Source: Pseudidiomarina woesei
Lineage (GTDB): Bacteria; Pseudomonadota; Gammaproteobacteria; Enterobacterales; Alteromonadaceae
DNA length: 48,938 bases
Reading direction: 5' to 3'
NCBI RefSeq assembly: GCF_001418345.1
Contig: NZ_LIPW01000011.1
Coordinates: 1 to 48,938 of the forward strand
A program made the translations under genes and the position numbers. Below are positions 26,543-36,195 of this stretch, in pieces. The first letter of the stretch is position 1; every line of letters begins with the position of its first letter. Under the pieces are notes generated by a model that was given only the letters and a program-made list of their open reading frames with translations, did no database searches and was not told where the DNA came from.

Positions 26543-28995
26543 TAATTTTGTTCCTCTTCATTGTTGTCTTCGGTTTCAGAAGACTTCAGTTTGGTTTTGG
26601 CGTCTTGCATTAAGTCACGTGAAATATGATCGGTTGACCGGTTATATTTAAACGCTTCAATGCGCGACGGCATAATACGACGTGGATAGTAGTTATTTTC
26701 AATATCTACATCTGCAGTTTCCCAGTTCGGGTCTACCGCAAACTCAACAACTTCTTTGTCCGTCACAATAAGCTTACTCACTGACTGCGCATTGCGACGC
26801 CAAATTTCAGCAGGTATATGTAAGCTCTCTGTGGTGCCGTCTGAGTAGGTTGCCTGTAATAAAATAGGCATGACTAAGCCGCCGATGTTTTTAAAATCGA
26901 GCACGTAATAGTTTTTATCTTCGGCTACCGCTCGTTCAAATACACGACGCTCCCACGGCTCCAGTTTTTCCAAGAAACTTTGGTAAGCGTTACGTTGCTT
27001 GTTGGTTACTGTAAAGCGGTCATTGTCGTCATGGAAATCACGAACGCTTGGGTTTAATTCAACCCAGGTTTTGCGGCCTTCTGCTTGGTTGCGCTTCACA
27101 AACAACGGTGTTGGCTTATCGGCTTCTTCTTGACGACGGCGCTCCCAATCAATGTCTGGGTCTTGTGTATCCAAACGTAATTTATAAACTCGCTCTAGGC
27201 TAATATCGACATGGTCTGTTGAATAGAACCAACCACGCCAAAACCAATCCAGATCAACGCCAGAGGCTTCTTCCATGGTACGGAAGAAATCAGCTGGGGT
27301 TGGGCGCTTAAATGCCCAACGCTGAGCGTATTCTTTAAAGGCATAGTCAAATAATTCACGGCCTAAAATAACTTCGCGCAGAATATTCAATGCTGCAGCC
27401 GGCTTGGTGTATGCGTTCGGACCTAAATTTAATACGCTGTCCGACTGCGTCATAATAGGCACTTGGTTAGTTGACTTCATATAGTCAACAATAGAACGCG
27501 GTTCTACCCCCCAAGGAATGGTTGGGTCCCATTCACGGCCGGCAACGCCATCTAAAAAGCTATTTAAACCTTCATCCATCCAGGTCCATTGGCGCTCGTC
27601 AGAGTTCACAATCATGGGGAAATAAATGTGGCCAATTTCATGAATAACCACGCCAATTAAAAAGCGTTTTTCTGACAACGAATAGGTGCGGCTGCCATCA
27701 TCTTGCAAAATTGTACGAGGGCCATTGAAAGTAATCATTGGGTATTCCATACCGCCCACAGGGCCATTCACTGACTGCGAAGTTGGGTATGGGTAATCAA
27801 ATGAGAAACGCGAATACACTTCCATGGTATGAATAACCGAAGCCGTTGAATATTTTTCCCACAGTTCGCCGCCCTCTTTTGGATAAAAACTCATGGCCAT
27901 AACCAGCGGCTGTACATTACCGCCTTGCTGATAACCTTGGGCGTCCCAAATAAACTTTCGTGAACTAGCCCAAGCAAAATCACGAACGTTTTCTGCACTG
28001 AACTTCCAAACTTTGCGTTTATCAGTGCCGGCTTTCTCGTTCTCAAGCGCTTCTTCAGGTGTGACAATAAATACTGGCTTATCTGCCTTTTTCGCTTGCT
28101 CAAGACGCTCGCGCTGTGCGTTGCTCAGCACTTGACGCGGGTTTTGCAAGACACCGGTTGACGACACGATGTGATCAGCAGGTACGTCAATTTCAACCGT
28201 GAAGTCACCAAATTCTTGAGTAAATTCACCGCGACCTAAAAATTCTTTGTTGGTCCAGGCTTCATAATCGGTAAATGCGGCGACGCGCGGATACCATTGC
28301 GCCATTAAAAAGATGTCGTTACCGCCTTCGCGAGCATCGTCAGGAAAATGTTCATAACCTGAACGCGCACCAACGGCGTCTTCTTCAACAATATTGAAAC
28401 CGAAATCGATGGCAAGCTCGGTTTTCTGATTTGGCTTTAAAGGTGTCGGCAAGTCCACGCGCATGTTGGTGCCGACAATCACAAAATCTAATGCTCGACC
28501 GCGAGAGTCCGCAATTTTATCAATGCTAAAACCTAATTCGTTGTCTGCCATGAACTGCTGACGACGTAATTGATTCAATGAAATTTTTGCTGGCTTATCA
28601 ACACCACCCAAGCTTATATCTGGCTTACTGTTAAACGTTGACGTTCGTTCAGACATTGAGTCATTACGGAAAATATTTTGATCGAGCTGAATCCAAATAT
28701 ATTTCAGCGTATAAGGTGAGTTATTGTGATATTGAATCGTCTCTTGCGCATCAATACGGCGTTTCTCTTCATCTAATCGAACCTTAATGGTGTAGTCTGC
28801 TTGCTGTTGCCAGTAATTTTCGCCTGGCTCACCAGCGGCGTTACGATACACATTGGGCGTTGGCAACACTTCATCGAGTTGACGAAATTTATCGACAAAG
28901 TTGCCCTTGGGTTGCGAAACAGCTGACGCTTGCGCAAATTGTACATTGCTAGCTAATACGAGCCCTGCAATTAACCATACCTTTGATTTGTTCAT
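26542..28995 (-). CDS. M1 family zinc metallopeptidase, exported
   Basis: The 817-aa protein has a signal peptide (about 1-24) and a gluzincin active site. HEIGH begins at residue 452 and is followed by Glu 475, giving the HExxH-x18-E zinc motif. GPVGGMEYPMITFNG upstream is the M1 substrate-binding GGMEYP variant of GAMEN. The N-terminal beta domain and a long C-terminal region without an ERAP-type helical domain put it with bacterial periplasmic M1 peptidases rather than PepN. It probably degrades peptides in the periplasm, as expected for protein-feeding marine bacteria. The last ~25 residues are acidic and Gln/Asn-rich. Confidence 0.93.
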   Translation of the reverse strand: MNKSKVWLIAGLVLASNVQFAQASAVSQPKGNFVDKFRQLDEVLPTPNVYRNAAGEPGENYWQQQADYTIKVRLDEEKRRIDAQETIQYHNNSPYTLKYIWIQLDQNIFRNDSMSERTSTFNSKPDISLGGVDKPAKISLNQLRRQQFMADNELGFSIDKIADSRGRALDFVIVGTNMRVDLPTPLKPNQKTELAIDFGFNIVEEDAVGARSGYEHFPDDAREGGNDIFLMAQWYPRVAAFTDYEAWTNKEFLGRGEFTQEFGDFTVEIDVPADHIVSSTGVLQNPRQVLSNAQRERLEQAKKADKPVFIVTPEEALENEKAGTDKRKVWKFSAENVRDFAWASSRKFIWDAQGYQQGGNVQPLVMAMSFYPKEGGELWEKYSTASVIHTMEVYSRFSFDYPYPTSQSVNGPVGGMEYPMITFNGPRTILQDDGSRTYSLSEKRFLIGVVIHEIGHIYFPMIVNSDERQWTWMDEGLNSFLDGVAGREWDPTIPWGVEPRSIVDYMKSTNQVPIMTQSDSVLNLGPNAYTKPAAALNILREVILGRELFDYAFKEYAQRWAFKRPTPADFFRTMEEASGVDLDWFWRGWFYSTDHVDISLERVYKLRLDTQDPDIDWERRRQEEADKPTPLFVKRNQAEGRKTWVELNPSVRDFHDDNDRFTVTNKQRNAYQSFLEKLEPWERRVFERAVAEDKNYYVLDFKNIGGLVMPILLQATYSDGTTESLHIPAEIWRRNAQSVSKLIVTDKEVVEFAVDPNWETADVDIENNYYPRRIMPSRIEAFKYNRSTDHISRDLMQDAKTKLKSSETEDNNEEEQN

Positions 28996-29168
28996 GATTA
29001 ATTCTCTGTTAATTTTCTAACTACTTAGATGATTAGATAAAACATATTCCGCGTACTGTACCAAGAATGCTATTTGTGCTCCATTACACTGGGCGTGAAA
29101 ATTAACCATTTGTCGTGTTTTGAATTCTGGCTTACAGTTACAGCAGCAACTAAATAAGGATGATTAAG

Positions 29169-30569
29169 TTGATAGTGAAACGCGCTCTGCTTCCGTTTGC
29201 ACTAATGTTTGCACTATGGATTATTACGTGGCACTTGTCTGGGTTGATGGAATATCAAGCCCACGCTAGCCTGTGGTTTATTCCTGCGGGGCTTTCATTT
29301 GCTGCCTTTATTATGTTTCGTTGGCTGGCAGCCCTTCCTATTTTTATCGCTGCATTAGTAACAACTTTCGGGTTGAATTTCTCTTCCAATGAATCCCTTG
29401 AACTTGTTGGTGCAATAACCAAGGCAGCTCCGTTTGCGTTGGTACATGTGGTGGTTTATGGCATAGGCGGTATGGCATGTCGGTTTTTTATCGGTCACTT
29501 TAACCACCTACAAATCGTGCAAAAAATTCTCACGTTCTTGCTAAGTGCTTTTATCACCACGTTAGTGGCAACATTTCTGAGTATTGCCACCCTTAATGCC
29601 ACCGAAATGCTAAGTGAAAGCGCTAATTCAGCTATTTGGCTACCTTGGTGGATAGGTGATCTAGCCGGTGTTTATATTCTAACACCTGTTTTTCTCTTAC
29701 TTTTTGCAAGAATTTGGCCTGATGCGAAACGCGACAGCCGTCTCTTTGCATTTCGCTATGACAAATCGCCGAAACGCGCATGGCCGCCTTTTATTTTCAA
29801 ACTTGGTGTTTTATTAAGTTTGACGACTATGCACTTAATGCTCGATGTTTGGTTGGAAAACCCCGAGTTTGCTTACTTCATTTTCTTTTTGTGTATTCCA
29901 CAAATGTGGATTGTGTTCACCGAAAGTATTCCTCGCCAATGTGTTAGTTTGAGCGTGTTAGCCATTTTTATTACCCTGTCATTTCAAATTTTAGACATGA
30001 ACTCCAGCGCCATTACCTACCAATTTGCGCTTTGTGTGATTAGTGCCAATGCTTATTTCGGCATGGCCGTACCTAGTTTAGTTACCACCAACAATTATTT
30101 ATTAAAGCGCAGCAATACTGACGGCTTAACTCAAATAGCTAATCGTCAACACTTTGCCGAGCAGGCAAAACAACTGTTACGCGACCGACGAAATTATCCA
30201 ATGTCTCTGGTATTGTTCGATCTTGATAAATTTAAAGCCATAAACGACAACTTTGGTCATGCTGCCGGTGACCAAGCACTTGTCACAACTGCAAAAATAG
30301 TGCAACAATCGTTGCGAGAAGATGACTTATTTGCACGTTATGGCGGTGACGAATTTATTCTACTTTTGGCAAAAGAAAATCTGCAAGGCGCGACGAATAT
30401 TGTTGAACGCATTAAACAAGAATTAGCCGAAGCTAAAAATGATGATAGCCAATTCACCATACAGGGTAGTTTTGGCATAGTAGAAATAGCACCAGATGAA
30501 AGCTTAAAACTCGCTATAGAACGTGCAGACAAACAGTTACTAAAACAAAAGACGTACGCTCGTACTTAA
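29169..30569 (+). CDS. MASE1-GGDEF diguanylate cyclase (intact active site)
   Basis: About eight membrane helices in the first ~300 residues form a MASE1-type sensor (SLWFIPAGLSFAAFIMF near the start, WLPWWIGDLAGVYILTP further on). A GGDEF domain follows, with NTDGLTQIANR at its start, FDLDKFKAINDNFGHAAGD, and YGGDEF at nt 30339-30356. RxxD lies exactly five residues before the motif, so the feedback I-site is present and the enzyme should make cyclic di-GMP. I prefer the TTG at 29169, because AAGGA lies eight bases upstream and the next paralogue has the same AAGGA-TTG arrangement. The ATG at 29160 has AAGG directly against it. Confidence 0.92.
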   Translation: MIVKRALLPFALMFALWIITWHLSGLMEYQAHASLWFIPAGLSFAAFIMFRWLAALPIFIAALVTTFGLNFSSNESLELVGAITKAAPFALVHVVVYGIGGMACRFFIGHFNHLQIVQKILTFLLSAFITTLVATFLSIATLNATEMLSESANSAIWLPWWIGDLAGVYILTPVFLLLFARIWPDAKRDSRLFAFRYDKSPKRAWPPFIFKLGVLLSLTTMHLMLDVWLENPEFAYFIFFLCIPQMWIVFTESIPRQCVSLSVLAIFITLSFQILDMNSSAITYQFALCVISANAYFGMAVPSLVTTNNYLLKRSNTDGLTQIANRQHFAEQAKQLLRDRRNYPMSLVLFDLDKFKAINDNFGHAAGDQALVTTAKIVQQSLREDDLFARYGGDEFILLLAKENLQGATNIVERIKQELAEAKNDDSQFTIQGSFGIVEIAPDESLKLAIERADKQLLKQKTYART

Positions 30570-30578
30570 GGATGGCGT

Positions 30579-31982
30579 TTGAAAATCAGCACCTTTGTTT
30601 TTGTTTTTGCGCTTTGGGTGAGCTCTTTTTACGCTTCAAGCTTAATGGCCTACGCGGAGTTCATCAGCCTCTGGTATATGCCTGCTGGCGTTTCTTTTTC
30701 CGCTTTTTTGATACTCGGTAAACGCGGTTTCTTTCCCGTATTTTTCGGTATTTTGTTTGTTTCGTTTAAATTTGAAGAACAAATTTTAGGCGGTTTTGAC
30801 CCAACCCTACTAGCAACAGCGCTATTATTTTCATTAGTTCATACGCTATCTTATGGTGCCGGCGGCCTAACCGCTCGGTACTGGCTAAGTCATTTTGTGC
30901 AAAAACCACTGCCACTAAAAATCATTGGATTACTATTAATTTCCATAGTAACGGCTTTACTTGCTGCGCTTTCAGGACTTTCTATTTGGGAATACGCAAC
31001 CGAAGACTACCAACATATTATAAGCACAGGCTGGTTTGCCTGGTGGCTTGGCGACCTTATTGGCTTAATTGTCGTTACCCCAACACTAGCTATTGTCCTG
31101 ACCAAATTAACCGGAACAAAACTAACCTGGATAGATGTATTTTTCGAACACGACAAACGACTGTCTAATAATTTGCTTCCCTTTGCTATAAAACTAACCG
31201 CAGCCATTGTCACAATCATTACTATCATGCTACTTGATAGTGCTGTAGAGCATCCTGGTGTGGCTTACTTCATATTTTTCTTAGCAATTCCGCAATTGTG
31301 GATAGTGTTTACCGAGCGAACTTCGCTAGCGTCATTAAGTCTGTTAATTATTACTTCCGTAATAGCCTTTGGCGTAGGCTTATTTAATGTCACAGACCAA
31401 GCAATTACCTACCAATTTGCTCTATTTATTATGGCGTTTATGTCTTATTTTGCGATTACTGTGCCGGCGTTAGCGCAAGAAAATAATTCACTAAAAGAGC
31501 TAGCTATGCTCGACCTACTTACGCAGCTACCAACCCGTTGGCTTACCAAAACATTAGTAGAGCAAGTCATCAAATCGTCAAAGCCAAACCAAAATCATAG
31601 CTTAGCCCTGTTTGACATTGACCGGTTTGCGCTCATTAATGCTGAATATGGTGAAGACGTCGGTGACAAAGTTTTACAACAACTAGCTGCTGTCTTAAAA
31701 ACAGAGCTACGTGACAGTGAAATTCTATCTCGCTACCGTGGCGATCGTTTTGTTTTGTTTATGCCCAACTTAGATATCACTCAAGCTCACGAGCGTGCAG
31801 AAGAAATTCGCCGCAAAATGCCGGTACTTCGAATTGATGAACTCGTGCTACCAATTCGTGGTAGCTTTGGTGTTGTACAAGTACAATTTGGCGAAGGCTT
31901 TGACGAAACAATTCAACGCGCTCTACACGCAACCCGTGAAGCAAAACAAATGGGGCGTAACAAGGTTGTCGTTGCCGTTTAA
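30579..31982 (+). CDS. MASE1-GGDEF paralogue with degenerate GGDEF motif
   Basis: This 467-aa protein resembles its upstream neighbour along its length: MASE1 helices with SLWYMPAGVSFSAFLIL and WFAWWLGDLIGLIVVTP, and matching VAYFIFFLAIPQLWIVFTE. It was probably born by tandem duplication. The catalytic motif reads YRGDRF (nt 31734-31751) instead of YGGDEF, and the I-site position reads RxxE instead of RxxD. Synthesis of cyclic di-GMP is therefore unlikely; a role as partner, sensor or nucleotide-binding regulator of the first protein is possible. It starts with TTG six bases after AAGGA and only nine bases after the first gene. Confidence 0.9.
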   Translation: MKISTFVFVFALWVSSFYASSLMAYAEFISLWYMPAGVSFSAFLILGKRGFFPVFFGILFVSFKFEEQILGGFDPTLLATALLFSLVHTLSYGAGGLTARYWLSHFVQKPLPLKIIGLLLISIVTALLAALSGLSIWEYATEDYQHIISTGWFAWWLGDLIGLIVVTPTLAIVLTKLTGTKLTWIDVFFEHDKRLSNNLLPFAIKLTAAIVTIITIMLLDSAVEHPGVAYFIFFLAIPQLWIVFTERTSLASLSLLIITSVIAFGVGLFNVTDQAITYQFALFIMAFMSYFAITVPALAQENNSLKELAMLDLLTQLPTRWLTKTLVEQVIKSSKPNQNHSLALFDIDRFALINAEYGEDVGDKVLQQLAAVLKTELRDSEILSRYRGDRFVLFMPNLDITQAHERAEEIRRKMPVLRIDELVLPIRGSFGVVQVQFGEGFDETIQRALHATREAKQMGRNKVVVAV

Positions 31983-32015
31983 TGCACAAGCACACAATTA
32001 ATTAGGAACGAATCC

Positions 32016-32465
32016 ATGGCTGCTATCGACATTCTAGTCGCAACCACATCAGGCAATACCGAATACTTAGCCGATCAACTTGCGAATCAACTTCAGCAAG
32101 CCGGCCACAGCACAAACATGCATTATGAACCTGATTATTCAGACCTCATTGAAGCTCTTCACGACGAATCTGTATGGCTATGTTGCGTTGCCAGTCACGG
32201 CGCGGGTGACTATGCCGACAGCATGCTCGACTTCGCTGAAGAGTTACACCAACACAAACCAAGCTTAAATGGGCTTAAATATGGCGTTATTGCCGTTGGT
32301 GACAGCTGCTATGACACCTACTGTGCTGCAGGGCGAGATTGCGACGCTATGCTCGCTATATTAGGTGCAAAACGGCTGATCACACACCTAGAAATAGACA
32401 TGTCGCAAGATGATCCGGATGAAAAATCATCAACATGGCTTGAATCGTTCATTAAATCTTTGTGA
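32016..32465 (+). CDS. mioC: Flavodoxin-like protein MioC
   Basis: MioC is a short-chain FMN flavodoxin that lies beside oriC in many gammaproteobacteria; in E. coli it supports biotin synthase in vitro. The 149-aa product has the FMN phosphate loop TTSGNTEYLA at about 10-19, the CCVASHGAGDYADS loop near 60-72, and GVIAVGDSCYDTYCAAGRDC near 91-110. Its stop overlaps the first DnaA box of oriC. It is 33 bases after the GGDEF pair, so read-through from that pair would cross it and enter the origin. Confidence 0.93.
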   Translation: MAAIDILVATTSGNTEYLADQLANQLQQAGHSTNMHYEPDYSDLIEALHDESVWLCCVASHGAGDYADSMLDFAEELHQHKPSLNGLKYGVIAVGDSCYDTYCAAGRDCDAMLAILGAKRLITHLEIDMSQDDPDEKSSTWLESFIKSL

Positions 32466-32853
32466 ATAATCCTATGTATAAGATTAAAAGAACCCTGTAC
32501 ATACCCACTGCATAACTCTGTGAATAACTTATCCTGTGTATAAGTGGCCTAGTTATCCACTGGTTGATCACCGAAAGGATCATGATCTGATCACATGTTA
32601 CCGGATCGCTTTGATCCTTACTCGATATGGCTTAGCTTGGGTTATCCACAAAATTCCCGCAGCTAATAGTAAGAGTAATAAAAAAGATCAAAAAAAAAGA
32701 TCTTATTTAACTACTTAGATCCTTAAGCTGTTCACTTAAAAATCGCTCATACTTCACGACTAAAATTTAACCGTTTTGATCTGAGCCAATTCAGGTTAAA
32801 ATATCCGGCTACGTTTTATTAAAGACATCACTGACGTTCTAGGATCGCACTGT
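32461..32853. other. oriC: Chromosomal replication origin oriC
   Basis: This gap between mioC and mnmG holds no gene and has the parts of a Dam-controlled gammaproteobacterial origin. DnaA boxes: TGTGAATAA at 32461 and 32519, TGTGTATAA at 32535, the perfect TTATCCACA at 32642, and one-mismatch boxes at 32473 and 32553. Eleven GATC sites fall between 32566 and 32846, comparable to E. coli oriC, which suggests SeqA/Dam control. The AT-rich unwinding-type segment lies on the mnmG side and the DnaA boxes on the mioC side, as in E. coli. The mnmG promoter must also lie here. Confidence 0.93.
32667..32735. other. AT-rich probable DNA unwinding element of oriC
   Basis: This segment is nearly all A/T and is broken only by GATC sites at 32686, 32699 and 32718, including A-runs flanking them and GATCTTATTTAAC at 32699. 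GATC-led AT-rich 13-mers are the opening site of E. coli oriC. The match to the 13-mer consensus is only partial, so the exact limits are inferred. Confidence 0.65.
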
Positions 32854-34755
32854 ATGCCAAATACCAATACTTACCACCAGCATTATGACGTTATTGTCAT
32901 TGGTGGTGGACATGCCGGCACTGAAGCTGCATTAGCCTCAGCTCGCATGGGCTGTAACACACTGTTGCTAACGCACAACATTGATACACTGGGGCAAATG
33001 TCTTGCAACCCAGCTATTGGTGGTATTGGTAAAGGCCATTTAGTGAAAGAAATTGATGCGCTTGGTGGTGCTATGGCCATAGCGGCCGACCAAGCGGGTA
33101 TTCAGTTTCGTACATTAAATTCTTCTAAAGGCCCTGCAGTTCGTGCAACTCGTGCTCAAGCTGACCGAGCTTTGTACAAAGCTGCTATTCGCCATATGTT
33201 AGAAAACCAACCTAATTTAAGTCTGTTTCAGCAAGCATGCGACGATCTGATCGTTGAAAACGATCGCGTGGTTGGTGTTGTTACCCAAATGGGTTTGAAG
33301 TTTTCCGCCAAAACAGTGGTTTTAACCGTTGGTACGTTTTTGGGTGGTCAAATTCATATTGGTTTGAATAACTATCAAGGCGGCCGAGCGGGCGATCCGC
33401 CAGCCAACAATTTAGCGCGCCGTTTACGCGAATTACCATTACGCGTTGATCGCTTAAAAACCGGTACGCCACCGCGTATTGACGCAAAAACTATCGACTT
33501 TAGCGTTATGCAAGAACAACCCGGTGATACGCCCACACCAGTTTTCTCGTTTATGGGCTCGCAAGCTGATCATCCGCAGCAAATTTCGTGCTGGATCACG
33601 CATACTAACGAACGTACCCATCAAATTATTCATGGTGGGCTTGATCGCTCACCCATGTATTCAGGCGTTATTGAAGGCGTTGGTCCGCGCTATTGCCCGT
33701 CCATTGAAGACAAAGTCATGCGCTTTAGCGATAAGAACTCGCATCAGATATTTGTCGAACCCGAAGGCCTAACTACCAACGAAGTTTACCCAAATGGTAT
33801 TTCAACAAGTTTGCCATTTGATGTTCAAGTTGAATTAGTACGCTCTATTCGAGGTTTTGAAAATGCGCATATAACGCGCCCTGGTTATGCCATTGAATAT
33901 GACTACTTTGATCCGCGCGATCTCAAACAAACCCTAGAAACTAAATATATTCATGGGTTGTTTTTTGCTGGCCAAATTAACGGCACAACCGGTTATGAAG
34001 AAGCCGGAGCACAAGGCTTAGTGGCAGGTACCAATGCTGCCTTGCAAGTACAAGACAAAGACGGTTGGGCACCGCGGCGCGATCAGTCATATATGGGCGT
34101 ACTCATTGACGATTTAAGTACCCTAGGAACCAAAGAGCCGTATCGTATGTTTACCTCGCGCGCTGAATATCGCTTGCTATTACGCGAAGACAACGCGGAT
34201 ATGCGCATGACCGCACAAGGCCGCCAATTAGGTTTGGTAGATGATTTGCGCTGGGCGGCGTTTGAACACAAACTTGAATCGATTGAACAAGAGCAACAGC
34301 GTTTGCGTGGTACTTGGATCCATAAAGATCACCCAGCTGTTGAACAAGTTAATGAATTGGTTAAAACGCCAATTACTCGCGAAGTAAACGCTGAAGAATT
34401 ATTGCGTCGGCCAGAAATTACCTACAGTGAGCTCATGAAAATTGATGCGATAGGTCCTGGTTTAACTGACGATAAAGCCGCCGAACAGGTTGAAATTCAA
34501 ACTAAGTACGCAGGTTATATTGCGCGCCAACAAGACGAAATTGCCAAACAGCAACGTCATGAAAATACCAAATTGCCGCTCGATTTTGATTACGCCACTA
34601 TCAAAGGCCTGTCGAATGAAGTGGTGGCGAAGTTAAATCAACATCAACCGGAAACCGTGGGCAAAGCGTCACGCATTTCAGGTATTACGCCAGCGGCTAT
34701 TTCTATGTTGCTCGTGCATTTGAAAAAACAAGGACTATTGCGGAAAAGCGCGTAA
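32854..34755 (+). CDS. mnmG: tRNA uridine 5-carboxymethylaminomethyl modification enzyme MnmG (GidA)
   Basis: MnmG works with MnmE, using FAD and methylene-tetrahydrofolate, to modify U34 of certain tRNAs. The 633-aa protein has the FAD-binding [10 protein letters not shown] at about 17-26, followed by [40 protein letters not shown], the [10 protein letters not shown] motif, [19 protein letters not shown] and [18 protein letters not shown]. All are standard for the family, and length is normal. It is the first gene right of oriC and leaves only three bases before rsmG. Confidence 0.98.
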   Translation: MPNTNTYHQHYDVIVIGGGHAGTEAALASARMGCNTLLLTHNIDTLGQMSCNPAIGGIGKGHLVKEIDALGGAMAIAADQAGIQFRTLNSSKGPAVRATRAQADRALYKAAIRHMLENQPNLSLFQQACDDLIVENDRVVGVVTQMGLKFSAKTVVLTVGTFLGGQIHIGLNNYQGGRAGDPPANNLARRLRELPLRVDRLKTGTPPRIDAKTIDFSVMQEQPGDTPTPVFSFMGSQADHPQQISCWITHTNERTHQIIHGGLDRSPMYSGVIEGVGPRYCPSIEDKVMRFSDKNSHQIFVEPEGLTTNEVYPNGISTSLPFDVQVELVRSIRGFENAHITRPGYAIEYDYFDPRDLKQTLETKYIHGLFFAGQINGTTGYEEAGAQGLVAGTNAALQVQDKDGWAPRRDQSYMGVLIDDLSTLGTKEPYRMFTSRAEYRLLLREDNADMRMTAQGRQLGLVDDLRWAAFEHKLESIEQEQQRLRGTWIHKDHPAVEQVNELVKTPITREVNAEELLRRPEITYSELMKIDAIGPGLTDDKAAEQVEIQTKYAGYIARQQDEIAKQQRHENTKLPLDFDYATIKGLSNEVVAKLNQHQPETVGKASRISGITPAAISMLLVHLKKQGLLRKSA

Positions 34756-34758
34756 CTC

Positions 34759-35379
34759 ATGCTAACAAAATTACATAAATTATTAGCGCAAACCACGCTA
34801 AATATTACCGAGCACCAACAACAGCAATTGGTGACGTTAGTTGAGCAGTTGGACAAATGGAACAAAGCCTATAATCTAACTTCAGTGCGCGACCCACAGC
34901 AGATGCTTAGCCGCCATATTTTAGATAGCTTGGTGGTATTACCGCATTTACAGGGGCAACGGTTCATAGATGTTGGCACCGGCCCTGGTTTACCAGGTTT
35001 GCCGCTGGCCATTGCCGCTCCTGACCAAGAATTTGTGTTGTTAGACAGCTTAGGTAAACGCATACGGTTTATTCGCCAGGTATGTCATCAGTTAGGCCTT
35101 AAGAATGTAACGGCTGTGCAAAGCCGAGTAGAAGACTATCAACCTGACCTAAAATTTGATGGGGTGATAAGTAGAGCCTTTGCCTCGCTTAGTGATATGC
35201 TGAATTGGTGCGGGCATTTACCCAATAAACAGGGTAAATTTTATGCCTTAAAAGGCGTTTATCCAGAAGCCGAAATTGCTGATATTCCAGTAAAATATCA
35301 GGTTGAACAGATTATTCGATTACAGGTTCCCGAAGCCGATGGCGAGCGCCATTTGGCCATAATTACAACGAGAGGTTAG
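34759..35379 (+). CDS. rsmG: 16S rRNA (guanine527-N7)-methyltransferase RsmG (GidB)
   Basis: RsmG methylates G527 of 16S rRNA; its loss gives low-level streptomycin resistance in several bacteria. The 206-aa protein has the conserved [20 protein letters not shown] and ILDSL segment near 34-58, the SAM-binding [17 protein letters not shown] near 70-86 and [12 protein letters not shown] further on. It lies in the mnmG-rsmG-parAB order usual for the origin region. Confidence 0.97.
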   Translation: MLTKLHKLLAQTTLNITEHQQQQLVTLVEQLDKWNKAYNLTSVRDPQQMLSRHILDSLVVLPHLQGQRFIDVGTGPGLPGLPLAIAAPDQEFVLLDSLGKRIRFIRQVCHQLGLKNVTAVQSRVEDYQPDLKFDGVISRAFASLSDMLNWCGHLPNKQGKFYALKGVYPEAEIADIPVKYQVEQIIRLQVPEADGERHLAIITTRG

Positions 35380-35383
35380 TCCT

Positions 35384-36181
35384 GTGGGCAGAATTATTGC
35401 AGTTGCGAATCAAAAAGGTGGTGTAGGGAAAACCACCACAGCGGTGAACTTAGCAGCCTCTATGGCGGCAACACGGCGCAAAGTATTATTGATAGATCTT
35501 GATCCGCAAGGCAACGCAACCATGGGTAGCGGCGTTGATAAATACGACGTGGACAATACCGCTTACGAACTATTGATTGAACAAAAACCCGCCAAAGACG
35601 TGATTATTCGCGAAACCAATGGCAAATATCACCTCATAGCGGCCAATAGCGATACCACCGCAGCCGATATTAAACTGATGGAAGAATTTGCCCGTGAGCA
35701 ACGGTTGGCGCAGGCTTTAAAGTCAGTTGTTGACGATTACGATTTCATTTTTATTGACTGCCCACCAAGTTTAAGCATGCTCACAGTTAACGCCATGGCT
35801 GCTGCTGACTCCGTGTTAGTGCCAATGCAATGTGAATATTTCGCATTAGAAGGGTTAACCGCGTTAATGGATACCATTGAGCGCCTTGCCGAGGCGGTGA
35901 ATCCGCGCTTAACAATTGAAGGCATTCTGCGTACCATGTACGACCCACGTAATCGCTTGGCGAATGATGTTTCAGAACAATTGAAAACGCATTTTGGCGA
36001 AAAAGTTTACCGCACGGTTATTCCACGCAACGTGCGCCTTGCTGAAGCACCTAGTTTTGGTGCTCCAGCCATGTACTATGATAAATCATCGGCTGGTGCC
36101 AAAGCCTACTTAGCGCTTGCAGGCGAACTTATTCGCCGCGCAGAACAACAAAAAAAGGCCGAAGCAGCGGCTGAAGCTTAA
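35384..36181 (+). CDS. parA: Chromosome partitioning ATPase ParA (Soj)
   Basis: ParA is the Walker-type ATPase that moves ParB-bound origins apart. The 265-aa protein has the deviant Walker A KGGVGKTT at 11-18, DLDPQGNATMG near 39-49, and DFIFIDCPPSLSMLTVNAM. AGAGG precedes the GTG start. It lies four bases after rsmG and 14 before parB, the chromosomal type I arrangement. Confidence 0.97.
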   Translation: MGRIIAVANQKGGVGKTTTAVNLAASMAATRRKVLLIDLDPQGNATMGSGVDKYDVDNTAYELLIEQKPAKDVIIRETNGKYHLIAANSDTTAADIKLMEEFAREQRLAQALKSVVDDYDFIFIDCPPSLSMLTVNAMAAADSVLVPMQCEYFALEGLTALMDTIERLAEAVNPRLTIEGILRTMYDPRNRLANDVSEQLKTHFGEKVYRTVIPRNVRLAEAPSFGAPAMYYDKSSAGAKAYLALAGELIRRAEQQKKAEAAAEA

Positions 36182-36195
36182 GGGAAACACGCTTT

